Assembly (NCBI GenBank): GCA_029239235.1 | Contig: JAQZBD010000008.1 | Coordinates: 1 to 44,498 of the forward strand | DNA: 44,498 nt | Direction: 5' to 3' | Origin: Herbinix sp. | GTDB taxonomy: Bacteria > Bacillota > Clostridia > Lachnospirales > Lachnospiraceae | Notes under the pieces: generated by a model | The model's database searches: none | What the model saw: only the letters and a program-made list of their open reading frames with translations | What the model was told of the DNA's origin: nothing | Shown: positions 1 to 8,247 of the stretch, piece after piece | Numbering within the stretch: the stretch's first letter is position 1 | Layout of the letters: each line of letters opens with the position of its first letter | Program-made: the position numbers and the translations under genes

Positions 1-699
1 AAAGGATTACCGGTATTACCAAGTAATTACTTTTTAACAAATCTAAAGACAGTATTTAGCACAAACTTTGTTCAGGTATATGGGAATAGTATCTTTGTCT
101 CAGTTACTGCTACTTTGATTTGCTGTGCAACGTCTTCCTTAATCGGCTTTGCCTTGGCAAAATATAAATTTAAGGGAAAAAATGTTTTGTATGCTTTTGT
201 TTTAGCAACGATGATGATTCCAACACAGGTTGCATTAATTGGTTATGTATTAGAAATGAAAAGCTTTCATTTAGTTAACACGTTATGGCCTCTGATTTTT
301 GCATTTGCAGCATCCCCGTTTTGTGCTTTCTTTATGACTCAATTCATTAAAAGTTCAGTGCCGGATGAAATATTAGAAAGTGCAAGGATTGATGGTTGTT
401 CAGAACCTGGATTATTTGCAAAAATTATTCTTCCATTAATTAAACCGGGAATCACAACAGTCGCAATCTTAGTCTTTTTATGGTCCTGGAACAATTATTT
501 ATTACCGCTTGTCAGCGTAAATGATAATGCAAAATACACCATACCATTACTAATTTCTACACTTAGTTCTGAGTTTACTACTGACTTTGCAGCGCAAATG
601 ACTGCGGTAGGTTTTTCTATTATCCCTATTATCATCCTGTTTATCATTGGTTCCAGAACATTTATTGAAGGATTGACCGCAGGTGCGGTTAAAGGTTAG
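1..699 (+). CDS. Sugar ABC transporter permease, MalG/CUT1 family (5' end outside window)
   Basis: The reading frame is open from base 1, so the start lies upstream; 232 residues are visible. Four to five hydrophobic membrane segments can be seen. Between them is the cytoplasmic EAA loop (ESARIDGCSEPGLFAKIILP, nt ~376-435), the contact point for the ATPase subunit in binding-protein-dependent importers. The C-terminus GLTAGAVKG is typical of MalG-like CUT1 permeases. It would form half of the inner-membrane channel importing an oligosaccharide. The next genes are a galactoside phosphorylase and a GH2-type hydrolase, so the substrate is probably a galactose-containing glycan (inference from context). 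It is separated from them by a 187-bp palindromic element. Confidence 0.93.
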   Translation, partial: KGLPVLPSNYFLTNLKTVFSTNFVQVYGNSIFVSVTATLICCATSSLIGFALAKYKFKGKNVLYAFVLATMMIPTQVALIGYVLEMKSFHLVNTLWPLIFAFAASPFCAFFMTQFIKSSVPDEILESARIDGCSEPGLFAKIILPLIKPGITTVAILVFLWSWNNYLLPLVSVNDNAKYTIPLLISTLSSEFTTDFAAQMTAVGFSIIPIIILFIIGSRTFIEGLTAGAVKG

Positions 700-707
700 T
701 CATAGTA

Positions 708-894
708 ATTCGAGGGTCAAAAGTCAGGTTTACATATTGAGATGAATATGTATGCATATATATTCATCTGGACTTGCCTTACCATCTTGTGATTGCCGAG
801 TGCAGGCAATCGCAAGATGCCGGTCTGCGCCATCTGAATATATATACACACATATTCATCGCTTTAGTATAAGGATGACTTTTGACCCTCGAAT
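708..894. repeat. 187-bp nested palindromic element (MITE/REP-like)
   Basis: The outer arms at 708-726 and 876-894 are perfect 19-bp inverted repeats (attcgagggtcaaaagtca and its complement). Inside them a second imperfect pair, GATGAATATG..ATATATATTCA, is found near 751-777 and 832-860. At the centre is a 15-bp hairpin (783-797 with 805-819, one G-T pair). Almost the whole intergenic space between the permease and the phosphorylase gene can fold on itself. No coding frame is apparent. It could be a non-autonomous mobile palindrome or a transcript-processing hairpin; deciding needs copies elsewhere in the genome. Confidence 0.75.
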
Positions 895-933
895 CTAAAG
901 GTTAAACAAAGTAGAAGGAAAGAGGAGTATACA

Positions 934-3096
934 ATGGCAGAGAAAATAAAAAAAACCGGGGGCTTTACGTTACCGGGAGAAGCCGGGTTTGAAGAGTTGA
1001 CGTTAAGGATGGCTAAAAAGTGGGGGGCAGATGTTATTAGAGACAGTGATGGAACCGCCCTTTCTGATGAAATATTAAATGCCGGTTATGATATCTATTC
1101 CACCATATGTATTATTCGAGATCACAATGTATGGGCAAAGGAAAACCTGGATAAGTTACAACAAAGTTTTCTTATGACCCAGCCTAAAACTGCAGCCACC
1201 GAAACCATTACGTTTCATATCATGGACGATTTCTTTCAAGAGCAATTCCTGGTTAATGAGAGCCCGAAGTCATTAAAATACTGGCAAGTGTATGATAGAA
1301 CTACGAACAGGGAGATCCCTGGAGATCAGTGGCTTTTTCAGAAAGAAACCGGTGATGTGATTGTGACAGGAATTACACCCTGGCATACCTATACGGTAAG
1401 CTTTTTGGCTTATCGTGTCTGGGAAGAGATATCGATGTATAATCATACGACGAATGAGTGGGACAAAGAGCATTTAATGCAAATAGATCCTTATCATAAA
1501 GAAACTCAGGAATATTTGCTTCAATGGATGGAAAATTGGTGTGAGAATAATCCGGGTACAACGGTAGTACGCTTTACCTCCATGTTCTATAATTTTGTTT
1601 GGATCTGGGGGAGCAGTGAGAGAAGGCGTAACCTATTTACTGATTGGGGATCCTATGATTTTACAGTAAGTCCACTTGCTTTAGATGAATTTACGAAGGT
1701 ATATGGATATCAAATTACAGCGGAAGATTTCATAAATAAGGGTAACCATCATGTAACACATATGCCTGCTGATCAGCATAAAAGAGATTGGATGGAATTT
1801 GTGAATCAATTTGTTGTAGGCTTTGGAAAGCAACTAGTTGAGATTACCCATAAATATAATAAACTTGCTTATGTTTTTTATGATGATAGCTGGGTCGGAG
1901 TTGAGCCATATCATCAGAGATTTACTGAATTTGGCTTCGATGGAATCATTAAGGCTGTATTTTCCGGATATGAAGCCAGACTTGCTGCCGGAGTAGATGT
2001 TGCAACACACGAATTACGTTTACACCCATATTTATTCCCGGTTGGTCTGGGAGGAGAACCACAATTTATTGAAGGTGGAAACCCAACCTTAAAGGCAAAA
2101 GAGTTTTGGAATAGTATAAGACGTGCACTACTTAGACAAACTGTGGAACGCTTAGGCCTTGGAGGGTATCTGCATTTAGTAGAACCTTATCCGGATTTTT
2201 GTGATTACATAGAGAAAATTGCAGATGAATTTAGAGAGATTAAAGAATTTCACAAGGAAGGAAGTCCATATAACTTAGGACCTAAAGTAGCAGTTTTACA
2301 TTATTGGGGAAAACTGCGTCCCTGGACATTATCCGGACATTTTCACGAAAGCTATATGCATGATTTAATCCATATGAATGAGAGCTTATCCGGTTTACCT
2401 TTGGAGGTAGAATTTATAGATTTTGAAGCGATCAAAAAAGGAATACCAAAGGATATTAAGGTGATCATCAATGGTGGCTTAGCTGGAACTGCCTGGAGTG
2501 GAGCAGATGCCTGGAAAGATGAAGCAATCATAGAGAATCTAACGAAATGGGTATATGAAGGCGGAACTTTTATTGGTGTAAATGAACCCTCCGCAGTGGA
2601 AGGTTACGATACGTTCTTTCGAATGGCACATGTTTTAGGTATTGATAAGGATACCGGCTCAAAGGTAAACCATGGAAGATGGTCCTATGAGGTGGAAGCA
2701 ATTCCTGAATTACTTCCCGAAGATAGCAGGATTAAGGGAAAAGATCACCTCTATTTAACAGATGGTAATGCGAAGGTTCTAATGGAAGAGAACGGATTAC
2801 CGGTTATGACTGCGAATGACTTTGGAAAAGGAAAAGGAATTTACCTGGCTTCTTTCGAAGTGAATCTTCAAAATACGAGAATGTTACTGAATACGATTCT
2901 ATATGGTAGTGGCGAGAAGTTAGATCAAAATTATATCACAAATAATCCTTTGACTGAGTGCGCTTATTATCCAAGCAGCAATAAGCTTGTAGTTATTAAT
3001 AACTCTGAACTTGATCAGACAACTACAGTAAAAACACCGAAAAAAGATGTAGTAATTACAATAGAAGCATACGATACGAAGATGATTGATATATAA
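934..3096 (+). CDS. GH112 phosphorylase (galacto-N-biose/lacto-N-biose or galactosyl-rhamnose phosphorylase)
   Basis: 720 aa, the usual length for glycoside hydrolase family 112. These cytosolic enzymes reversibly phosphorolyse beta-galactosides to alpha-galactose 1-phosphate plus the acceptor sugar (GalNAc, GlcNAc or rhamnose). Family features are visible: the N-terminus GGFTLPGEAGFEELT, and a catalytic-acid region DDSWVGVEPY around residue 317 in the (beta/alpha)8 barrel. A domain with a flavodoxin-like look (residues ~450-600) and a small beta-domain follow. A GAGGAG ribosome site lies 7 nt before ATG. No signal peptide, as expected for an intracellular phosphorylase fed by the upstream ABC importer. 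Family is clear; which acceptor it uses cannot be decided by eye, though the clostridial galacto-N-biose enzymes are the likeliest match. Confidence 0.9.
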   Translation: MAEKIKKTGGFTLPGEAGFEELTLRMAKKWGADVIRDSDGTALSDEILNAGYDIYSTICIIRDHNVWAKENLDKLQQSFLMTQPKTAATETITFHIMDDFFQEQFLVNESPKSLKYWQVYDRTTNREIPGDQWLFQKETGDVIVTGITPWHTYTVSFLAYRVWEEISMYNHTTNEWDKEHLMQIDPYHKETQEYLLQWMENWCENNPGTTVVRFTSMFYNFVWIWGSSERRRNLFTDWGSYDFTVSPLALDEFTKVYGYQITAEDFINKGNHHVTHMPADQHKRDWMEFVNQFVVGFGKQLVEITHKYNKLAYVFYDDSWVGVEPYHQRFTEFGFDGIIKAVFSGYEARLAAGVDVATHELRLHPYLFPVGLGGEPQFIEGGNPTLKAKEFWNSIRRALLRQTVERLGLGGYLHLVEPYPDFCDYIEKIADEFREIKEFHKEGSPYNLGPKVAVLHYWGKLRPWTLSGHFHESYMHDLIHMNESLSGLPLEVEFIDFEAIKKGIPKDIKVIINGGLAGTAWSGADAWKDEAIIENLTKWVYEGGTFIGVNEPSAVEGYDTFFRMAHVLGIDKDTGSKVNHGRWSYEVEAIPELLPEDSRIKGKDHLYLTDGNAKVLMEENGLPVMTANDFGKGKGIYLASFEVNLQNTRMLLNTILYGSGEKLDQNYITNNPLTECAYYPSSNKLVVINNSELDQTTTVKTPKKDVVITIEAYDTKMIDI

Positions 3097-3124
3097 TGAG
3101 TTTTAAACTAAGAAAGATTTGTAG

Positions 3125-3237
3125 TGTGAATTATTGAAAACATTGAAAACATAATTCACAGCAGAAATTGAGAGCCGTAGGCCGAATGATTGCTAGTGTG
3201 AAAAATAAATTTTCACGCGTGAGTTTTTGCCTGCGGC
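3125..3237. repeat. Cluster of intergenic inverted repeats
   Basis: Three overlapping stem pairs fill the gap between the GH112 and GH2 genes. They are a perfect 10-bp pair 3125-3134/3151-3160, a 9-bp pair 3174-3182/3229-3237 with one G-T, and an inner 7-bp pair 3198-3204/3210-3216. There is no T-run, so this is not a classic terminator. It may shape or process an operon transcript, or be another genomic repeat. Confidence 0.5.
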
Positions 3238-3273
3238 CAAAGTTTGTAGGTTTCGGAAAGGCATGGTTTTTAC

Positions 3274-5982
3274 ATGAGAAAAAGTATGAGAATAGATTTA
3301 TCCGGAGCGTGGGAATTTGGATTTGAAAATGAAATGTTTTGCGACACCATCCATTTACCATCTTCTACGGAAGTTAGTGAATTAGGTGAAATTAAGGTAA
3401 ATAGAAATGAAACCTTACATCTTAGCAGAAAAAGGCCTTTTACAGGAGTATGCAGATACAAGCATACAATCGATATACCTGAACATTGGAGAGGTAAGCG
3501 TATTATTCTCTATTTGGAACGAACGAAATATACGAGAATTCTAGTGGATGGTGAATTGGTTTCACAATCCCATGAGACAATCATACCTCAAAGACATATT
3601 CTTTCCAAATACCTGACGTTAGGAAGCCATGAATTAATCATTGAAGTAGATAATCATCTTGAGAAATATGATGACTTTTCTGAAAGTCTGTATAGGGGAC
3701 ATCAATATACGGAAGATACGCAAACAAATTGGAATGGAATTCTTGGAGAGATCTACCTGGAAGCCGTAGAACCAATCTATATAGAATCGGTAGCTATTGA
3801 AAAAATAAAAGATGAATTGGCATTTCAAGTACTAGTAGAGATAGAAAACCAGGAAGATACATTTTCTACCCAAATAACACTAAGATACCAGAAGGATAAG
3901 GAATATAATAGTGCTAAAAGTATACCTCAAACAGCGGAATTGCAGCATGGAACCAATTACATCAACATCCATGTTAAGGACGAAGAACTGATCTTGTGGG
4001 ACGAGTTTCAATGTAATTTGTATCAGGTTCAGATTGTGATTGAAGGTAGCCAGGATCAAACTAGTTATGAAACAATCACTGGGTTTCGAGACATTACAAC
4101 AAGAGAGCATTCCATATTATTAAATAAGATGCCAATTTCACTAAGAGGTAACTTAGACTGTTGTATATATCCATTGACGGGATATGCTCCTATGAATACA
4201 TCAGAGTGGTCGAAAATTTACAGGCAGGCGAAGGAATATGGTATTAATCATATCAGATTTCATAGTTGGTGTCCCCCGGAAGCTGCCTTTGAAGCCGCAG
4301 ACCTGGAAGGTATCTATCTACAGGTAGAGTTATCATGCTTTGCGAATTCTTTCTGCGAAGATAAGAATCCTCTGTGTGATCATAAGCTCAATCAGTACCT
4401 AAAGGATCAATCGGTAAAGGTAATCAAAGAATATGGTAATCATCCATCCTTTCTAATCTTTGCAGTTGGTAATGAAATGCTTGGAGATATTAGTGCTTAT
4501 GATGGATTATTAAGTAATTTAAAGAAGCTTCGATCAGATAAGCTATATACACAAGGCTCTAATAATTTTTTGGAAGATCCTTTCTGTGGCAGCGAAGATG
4601 ATGTATGGATAACAATGAGAACCTCTAAGACAGACAATGTCAGAGCCTCATTTTCTCACGGAGATAAGCCCCTTGGACACTTACAGTTAAATCAGCCTTA
4701 CCAAACAAATTACGATTATAAGGCTGCGGTTAATGTATCAAAGATTCCTGTGATTGCTCATGAGGTAGGACAGTATCAAGCCTATCCTAACTTTGATGAA
4801 ATTGACAAATATCAAGGTGTTACAGAGTCAACAGCTTTAAAGATATTCTTAGATAGGGCGAAAGAAAATGGGTTAGAAAAACAGGCAAAAGAATTCTATC
4901 TTAATTCAGGAGCCTTAATGGTACAATGCTATAAAGAAGAGGTGGAAGCCTTACTAAGAACAGAGAATATGTCAGGATTCCAAATGCTTGGGCTGCAAGA
5001 TTTTCCCGGTCAGGGAACTGCTTTCATTGGTATATGGGATAGTTTCATGGATTCAAAGGGCTTCATTACTCCTTCCCAGTGGAGAGAATTTTGCGGGCCG
5101 CAAGTTATTCTATTAAAGCTGGAGAAAGGAATCTATACGTCAAAGGAGACAGTAAAAGGGCAAGTATGGATTTATAATTATGGGCAGAAGGATATCACCG
5201 GGGACAATCTAGAGGTAATCATATATCGTCATGTAATGAATGAGAAGGGGCAGACCTTCAGTTCATTAATGGAAAGACAAAAGACAGATGAAATTCTTGG
5301 TTCTGTTACAGTACCGAATGTTGTAGCGCCAAAGGGTCAATTAACCTATATCAAAGATATTCAAATTACTCCAAAGGAGAAGGACGAAGCAACGGCTGCC
5401 TACATCGAATTAGCCTGCGGCAACATAAAAAATCACTATCCAGTTTGGATTTATCCGGATGTTGAGGTATCAGATGATAATCATGCATTCCTATTTGATA
5501 CCTATTCAGAGAAAGTGGAAGAAGCTTTAAAGGAAGGCAGAACGGTTGGTCTATTTACTAGTGACCCGGAACAAAGTATTGAAGGTTTCTTTCCAACAGA
5601 CTTTTGGTGCTATCCAATGTTTGAAAAGGCTTGTATTGATAAGGGGGTAGACGTAGCTCCTGGCACCTTGGGGCTATTATGCCAAAAAGATCATAAGGCG
5701 CTTAAGTATTTCCCAACAGAAAGTTTCTCGAGCTGGCAATGGAGACGGATAATGAACCTTTCCAGACCAGTCATATTAGATCAGGAAGAGGTGAACTGCC
5801 AGCCAATCGTTCAAGTCATAGATAATTTTGATAGGAACCATAAACTAGGTCTTATCTTTGAGAAGAAGGTTTATAAAGGAAAGCTGGTAATATGCGCCAT
5901 GAATATCTTGGAACATCTTGATTTACCTGAAGTGAAACAATTATATTATAGTTTGACTCAATATATTGAAAATGAACAGTAG
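3274..5982 (+). CDS. Glycoside hydrolase family 2-like enzyme
   Basis: 902 aa without signal peptide. The N-terminus has the GH2 sugar-binding jelly-roll pattern (IDLSGAWEFGF; LYLERTKYTRILVDGE; TNWNGILGEIYLEA). An immunoglobulin-like segment follows, then a TIM barrel with VGNEM (Glu ~401, the acid/base) and IAHEVGQY (Glu ~497, expected nucleophile). The long C-terminal ~300 residues are beta-rich and not recognised. The family includes beta-galactosidases, glucuronidases and mannosidases; the galactose-centred neighbourhood suggests a galactoside but this is inference. The ATG at 3274 was chosen for GGAAAGG 12 nt upstream; an in-frame ATG at 3286 is an alternative. Likely cotranscribed with the GH112 gene. 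Confidence 0.82.
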   Translation: MRKSMRIDLSGAWEFGFENEMFCDTIHLPSSTEVSELGEIKVNRNETLHLSRKRPFTGVCRYKHTIDIPEHWRGKRIILYLERTKYTRILVDGELVSQSHETIIPQRHILSKYLTLGSHELIIEVDNHLEKYDDFSESLYRGHQYTEDTQTNWNGILGEIYLEAVEPIYIESVAIEKIKDELAFQVLVEIENQEDTFSTQITLRYQKDKEYNSAKSIPQTAELQHGTNYINIHVKDEELILWDEFQCNLYQVQIVIEGSQDQTSYETITGFRDITTREHSILLNKMPISLRGNLDCCIYPLTGYAPMNTSEWSKIYRQAKEYGINHIRFHSWCPPEAAFEAADLEGIYLQVELSCFANSFCEDKNPLCDHKLNQYLKDQSVKVIKEYGNHPSFLIFAVGNEMLGDISAYDGLLSNLKKLRSDKLYTQGSNNFLEDPFCGSEDDVWITMRTSKTDNVRASFSHGDKPLGHLQLNQPYQTNYDYKAAVNVSKIPVIAHEVGQYQAYPNFDEIDKYQGVTESTALKIFLDRAKENGLEKQAKEFYLNSGALMVQCYKEEVEALLRTENMSGFQMLGLQDFPGQGTAFIGIWDSFMDSKGFITPSQWREFCGPQVILLKLEKGIYTSKETVKGQVWIYNYGQKDITGDNLEVIIYRHVMNEKGQTFSSLMERQKTDEILGSVTVPNVVAPKGQLTYIKDIQITPKEKDEATAAYIELACGNIKNHYPVWIYPDVEVSDDNHAFLFDTYSEKVEEALKEGRTVGLFTSDPEQSIEGFFPTDFWCYPMFEKACIDKGVDVAPGTLGLLCQKDHKALKYFPTESFSSWQWRRIMNLSRPVILDQEEVNCQPIVQVIDNFDRNHKLGLIFEKKVYKGKLVICAMNILEHLDLPEVKQLYYSLTQYIENEQ

Positions 5983-6062
5983 GTATAAAGTAAAATATTG
6001 CGGCGCTAATTTCTTATTGTTTTAAAATTAATAGCTAGGATCTTGTTATGAAAAATTTTTAG

Positions 6063-6092
6063 TTGACAGACATATCCATCACATAATATAAT
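6063..6092 (+). promoter_or_regulatory. Housekeeping promoter of the split thiW leader
   Basis: TTGACA at 6063-6068, 18-bp spacer, TATAAT at 6087-6092: perfect consensus boxes. Transcription would begin near 6099 and run directly into the riboswitch aptamer. In the present arrangement the transcript enters prophage DNA and opposes the integrase gene rather than reaching thiW. Confidence 0.85.
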
Positions 6093-6106
6093 TAGTCAAA
6101 ATTAAT

Positions 6107-6172
6107 AGTGTCGGGAGCTTGTGAACAGGCTGAGAGGAAACTGAAGTTTCGACCGTACCTGATTTGGGTACA
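6107..6172 (+). promoter_or_regulatory. TPP riboswitch (THI element), 5' portion, interrupted by prophage
   Basis: The conserved order GTCGGGAGC - P3 hairpin - GGCTGAGA - variable hairpin GGAAACTGAAGTTTC - GACCG - TACCTGATTTGGGTA matches the pyrimidine-sensor half and the start of the pyrophosphate helix of the TPP aptamer. The canonical 3' portion (ATGCCAGCGTAGGGA-like) does not follow; the sequence passes straight into phage DNA. thiW, a normal target of this riboswitch, is found just past the other end of the prophage. Confidence 0.85.
6156..6172. repeat. attL core (17 bp)
   Basis: TACCTGATTTGGGTACA is repeated exactly at 44068-44084. Left of it is host riboswitch sequence; right of it begins the phage arm and integrase. 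Sequence identity ends on both sides of the 17 bp (G/T before, C/A after), which defines the crossover interval. Confidence 0.9.
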
Positions 6173-6176
6173 CCTA

Positions 6177-6246
6177 AATATCATAGAAAAACAGCCTATT
6201 ACAGAGATTTTGAAAAATGATTTTCTATGAGTTTTTCTATGATATT
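6177..6246. promoter_or_regulatory. Integrase arm-type sites, left end
   Basis: The motif TTTCTATGA occurs twice in tandem at 6222-6243, and a perfect 16-bp inverted copy relates 6177-6192 to 6231-6246. The same 22-bp tandem motif, 21/22 identical, recurs at 43945-43966 near attR. Paired repeats inside both ends of an element, next to the integrase gene, are what tyrosine-recombinase N-terminal domains bind. The right copy touches the integrase stop codon. Confidence 0.7.
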
Positions 6247-7363
6247 ATTTAGCTTGTTTGAATATCTTATCATTATACGTCCTAGATGTATTTTTATACA
6301 TTTCTTCATCTACATGTGAATAGTTGTCTAAAGTGGTTTTTACAGATGTATGACGCATCATCTCCGCTACTTGCTTTGGGTTAACTTTGTTCCGCATCAT
6401 ATTTGTTCCAAAGCTGTGACGTGAGTCATAAAGTCGTATCTTATTCAGTTTGTTATTTTCCATTATTCTGTAGAATCTTTTTCTGAGGTATGGAGGTGAC
6501 ATTGGACGCATATCGGGAAGTATACAATTAATAAAGCTTTCCTCTGGTAGAATTTGCTGATCCAAAGGAAGATGACTATTTATATCTCTATATAAAGCTT
6601 TTTGAGCAGCGTGCAATTTATTCAACTGGCTCATGACTCTGTGATCAATAAAGACAGGGTCATGAGCTTTATCATTCTTTAAATCTGTATATTCCCCGTG
6701 ATCATCTACGCCTAATGTAGGTATAAAGTAGTCATCAATCCAATCGCACCATCGGAGTCCACAAACTTCACCCGGACGCATACCAGTAGTAAACATAATA
6801 AGATAAGCGGTATATGATTCGCAGGATTTAGTTTCCCTGAGAGATAAAAAAAGATTTATAGACTTCTCGTTCCATGTTTTTTTCTTTTTTTTCTTTACAG
6901 TGGGCTTTTTTATCCCTATGCATGGATTTGTTCGAATTTGATGCAATGAAATAGCGAAATCAAATATCTGTTTTAATATATTCATTGCTTTGTTTACTGT
7001 AGCTGCTGATTTACCAATTTGCATCATGAAGTCGAATATATCTTGGCTATCTATATCCTTAGTTAGTTTTCCTTTAAAATAATCCTTGATATAAATGCGG
7101 TAGTAATTACTGTTTGTCCTAAATGTTGTTTTCGCCACCGTTATTTTTCTCATTTTTAACCACTTATCAGAAATTGAAGAAAACAATTCTTTGTCATATA
7201 CCTTATGATTAGATTTTATAACGTTAGCTTTCATTTCTAGTTCTATTAATTGCGCATCTTCTTTTTTATCAAATCCGTCAGACCAGTCATACTCCTGCTC
7301 ACCATCTTTTATTCCTAAATATACTGCAGCATACCACTTGTTGCCTTTTTTTTGAACAGACAT
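6245..7363 (-). CDS. int: Tyrosine recombinase integrase
   Basis: 372 aa. Residues 1-50 resemble the AP2-like arm-binding domain (KKGNKWYAAVYLGIKDGEQE). Residues ~60-150 form the SAM-like core-binding domain, and the rest is the catalytic domain. Catalytic residues visible: Arg196 (TGMRPGEVCGLRW), Arg315 in YDSRHSF (Tyr replaces the first His of HxxR, a common variant), His338 (MRHTS) and nucleophile Tyr348 (DNYSH). It catalyses integration and excision between the 17-bp cores. AAGGAGG precedes ATG. A Lys-rich patch at 157-162 links the core-binding and catalytic domains. It sits directly beside attL, facing it, as usual for an integrase. Confidence 0.96.
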   Translation of the reverse strand: MSVQKKGNKWYAAVYLGIKDGEQEYDWSDGFDKKEDAQLIELEMKANVIKSNHKVYDKELFSSISDKWLKMRKITVAKTTFRTNSNYYRIYIKDYFKGKLTKDIDSQDIFDFMMQIGKSAATVNKAMNILKQIFDFAISLHQIRTNPCIGIKKPTVKKKKKKTWNEKSINLFLSLRETKSCESYTAYLIMFTTGMRPGEVCGLRWCDWIDDYFIPTLGVDDHGEYTDLKNDKAHDPVFIDHRVMSQLNKLHAAQKALYRDINSHLPLDQQILPEESFINCILPDMRPMSPPYLRKRFYRIMENNKLNKIRLYDSRHSFGTNMMRNKVNPKQVAEMMRHTSVKTTLDNYSHVDEEMYKNTSRTYNDKIFKQAK

Positions 7364-7390
7364 TATTTTCCCTCCTTAAAAAAGTGTAAT

Positions 7391-7411
7391 AAAAAAGCAC
7401 CATTGCGGTGC
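7391..7411 (-). terminator. Terminator between repressor operon and integrase
   Basis: Read on the minus strand: GCACC-GCAAT-GGTGC followed by TTTTTT. It would end repressor-operon transcripts before int, so int is likely controlled separately or by read-through. Confidence 0.7.
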
Positions 7412-7464
7412 AATACATAGGACGATATATTTGCTTATATATCGCTGTATGCATCATAATGAAG

Positions 7465-7677
7465 TTATATGCCATGTCTTACAAGCTCAAGAGCGTCAAC
7501 ATCATCGCGCTCGATATCATTATGTTTGATGTGTTGTAATTCGTGATTATAGACCTTTACTTGTTGTTCGAAATTCAATTTTGCATTGATAAATATTGTA
7601 TGGGTTCCATCATCATTTCCGAGTACAAACCCTTTAACCCTGCATGGCATGTCCAAATAAACAACCTTAATTCCCAA
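7465..7677 (-). CDS. Small ImmA/IrrE-like HExxH protein
   Basis: 70 aa with a TTG start after AGAGGGGG. The N-terminal half (VVYLDMPCRVKGFVLGNDDG..IFINAKL) is a beta-hairpin pattern. The C-terminal half carries HELQHIKHND, the zinc-protease HExxH signature of ImmA/IrrE-type phage proteins, which in other elements cleave the repressor during induction. Much shorter than true ImmA (~150 aa), so protease activity is uncertain. It lies just downstream of the CI-like repressor in the same transcript. A related 52-aa protein without the HExxH half is encoded at 43679. Confidence 0.75.
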   Translation of the reverse strand: MGIKVVYLDMPCRVKGFVLGNDDGTHTIFINAKLNFEQQVKVYNHELQHIKHNDIERDDVDALELVRHGI

Positions 7678-7694
7678 TTAAATCCCCCTCTGGA

Positions 7695-8060
7695 CTATTG
7701 ACCTTCCTTTTTTAATTTTTGAACCATTGATATCACAAAATCTATATCGCTTGGCTCGAGTTTCCTAGACGCATCAAATAAAATACGTAATTTGTCATTA
7801 ACTTTTAGACTCTGCAATCTTTCTATTGTTTCATCATCTAAATAATATTTCTTTTCTTCGCTTTCCTCGCTTTCTCTACCCAATAAATAATCAATTGAAA
7901 CGCCAAAGTATTTAGCCAATTTTTCTAGCGTCTTAGGACTCGGCTTACTCGTTCCATTCTTCCATGCAGTGAATGTTGGCTGACCAATACCAGTCTCTTT
8001 TGATACCTTATAAGGAGTTATGTTGTGGATTGTCAATAGTTTTTCAAATATCTCATACAT
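7695..8060 (-). CDS. CI-like XRE-family repressor
   Basis: 121 aa. An N-terminal HTH_3 domain (residues ~8-60: ITPYKVSKETGIGQPTFTAW, GTSKPSPKTLEKLAKYFGVS) is followed by an acidic linker and a short helical C-terminal domain. There is no Ser-Lys LexA-type protease domain, so induction would rely on another factor such as the adjacent HExxH protein or the antirepressor. AAAGGTG precedes ATG. Transcribed divergently from the lytic operon; the intervening region holds two matching palindromic operators. Confidence 0.88.
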   Translation of the reverse strand: MYEIFEKLLTIHNITPYKVSKETGIGQPTFTAWKNGTSKPSPKTLEKLAKYFGVSIDYLLGRESEESEEKKYYLDDETIERLQSLKVNDKLRILFDASRKLEPSDIDFVISMVQKLKKEGQ

Positions 8061-8092
8061 TTTGTTTGTTCACCTTTCACAAATTTAAGCAT

Positions 8093-8110
8093 ACTTCATA
8101 AAAATGAACT
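8093..8110. promoter_or_regulatory. Repressor operator O1
   Basis: acttcat-aaaa-atgaact, a 7-4-7 palindrome with one mismatched outer pair. It lies between the repressor start and the -35 box of the rightward promoter. Confidence 0.72.
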
Positions 8111-8118
8111 AAAAGCTA

Positions 8119-8147
8119 TTGACTAATTCATACCTCAGTGGTATAGT
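8119..8147 (+). promoter_or_regulatory. Rightward early (lytic) promoter
   Basis: TTGACT (8119-8124), 17-bp spacer, TATAGT (8142-8147). O2 covers the expected start point and O1 lies upstream, so repressor bound at both would shut it. Confidence 0.8.
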
Positions 8148-8153
8148 TAAGAT

Positions 8154-8171
8154 ACTTCATAGAAATGAAGT
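8154..8171. promoter_or_regulatory. Repressor operator O2
   Basis: acttcat-agaa-atgaagt is a perfect 7-4-7 palindrome, same half-site as O1, centres 61 bp apart. It overlaps the +1 region of the rightward promoter. Confidence 0.78.
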
Positions 8172-8247
8172 AAACAAGCTAATATGATTCATTATTTGAT
8201 ATGCTTTATTATTATGAATTACTTTTCCTGACAAATGAAAGTATATC

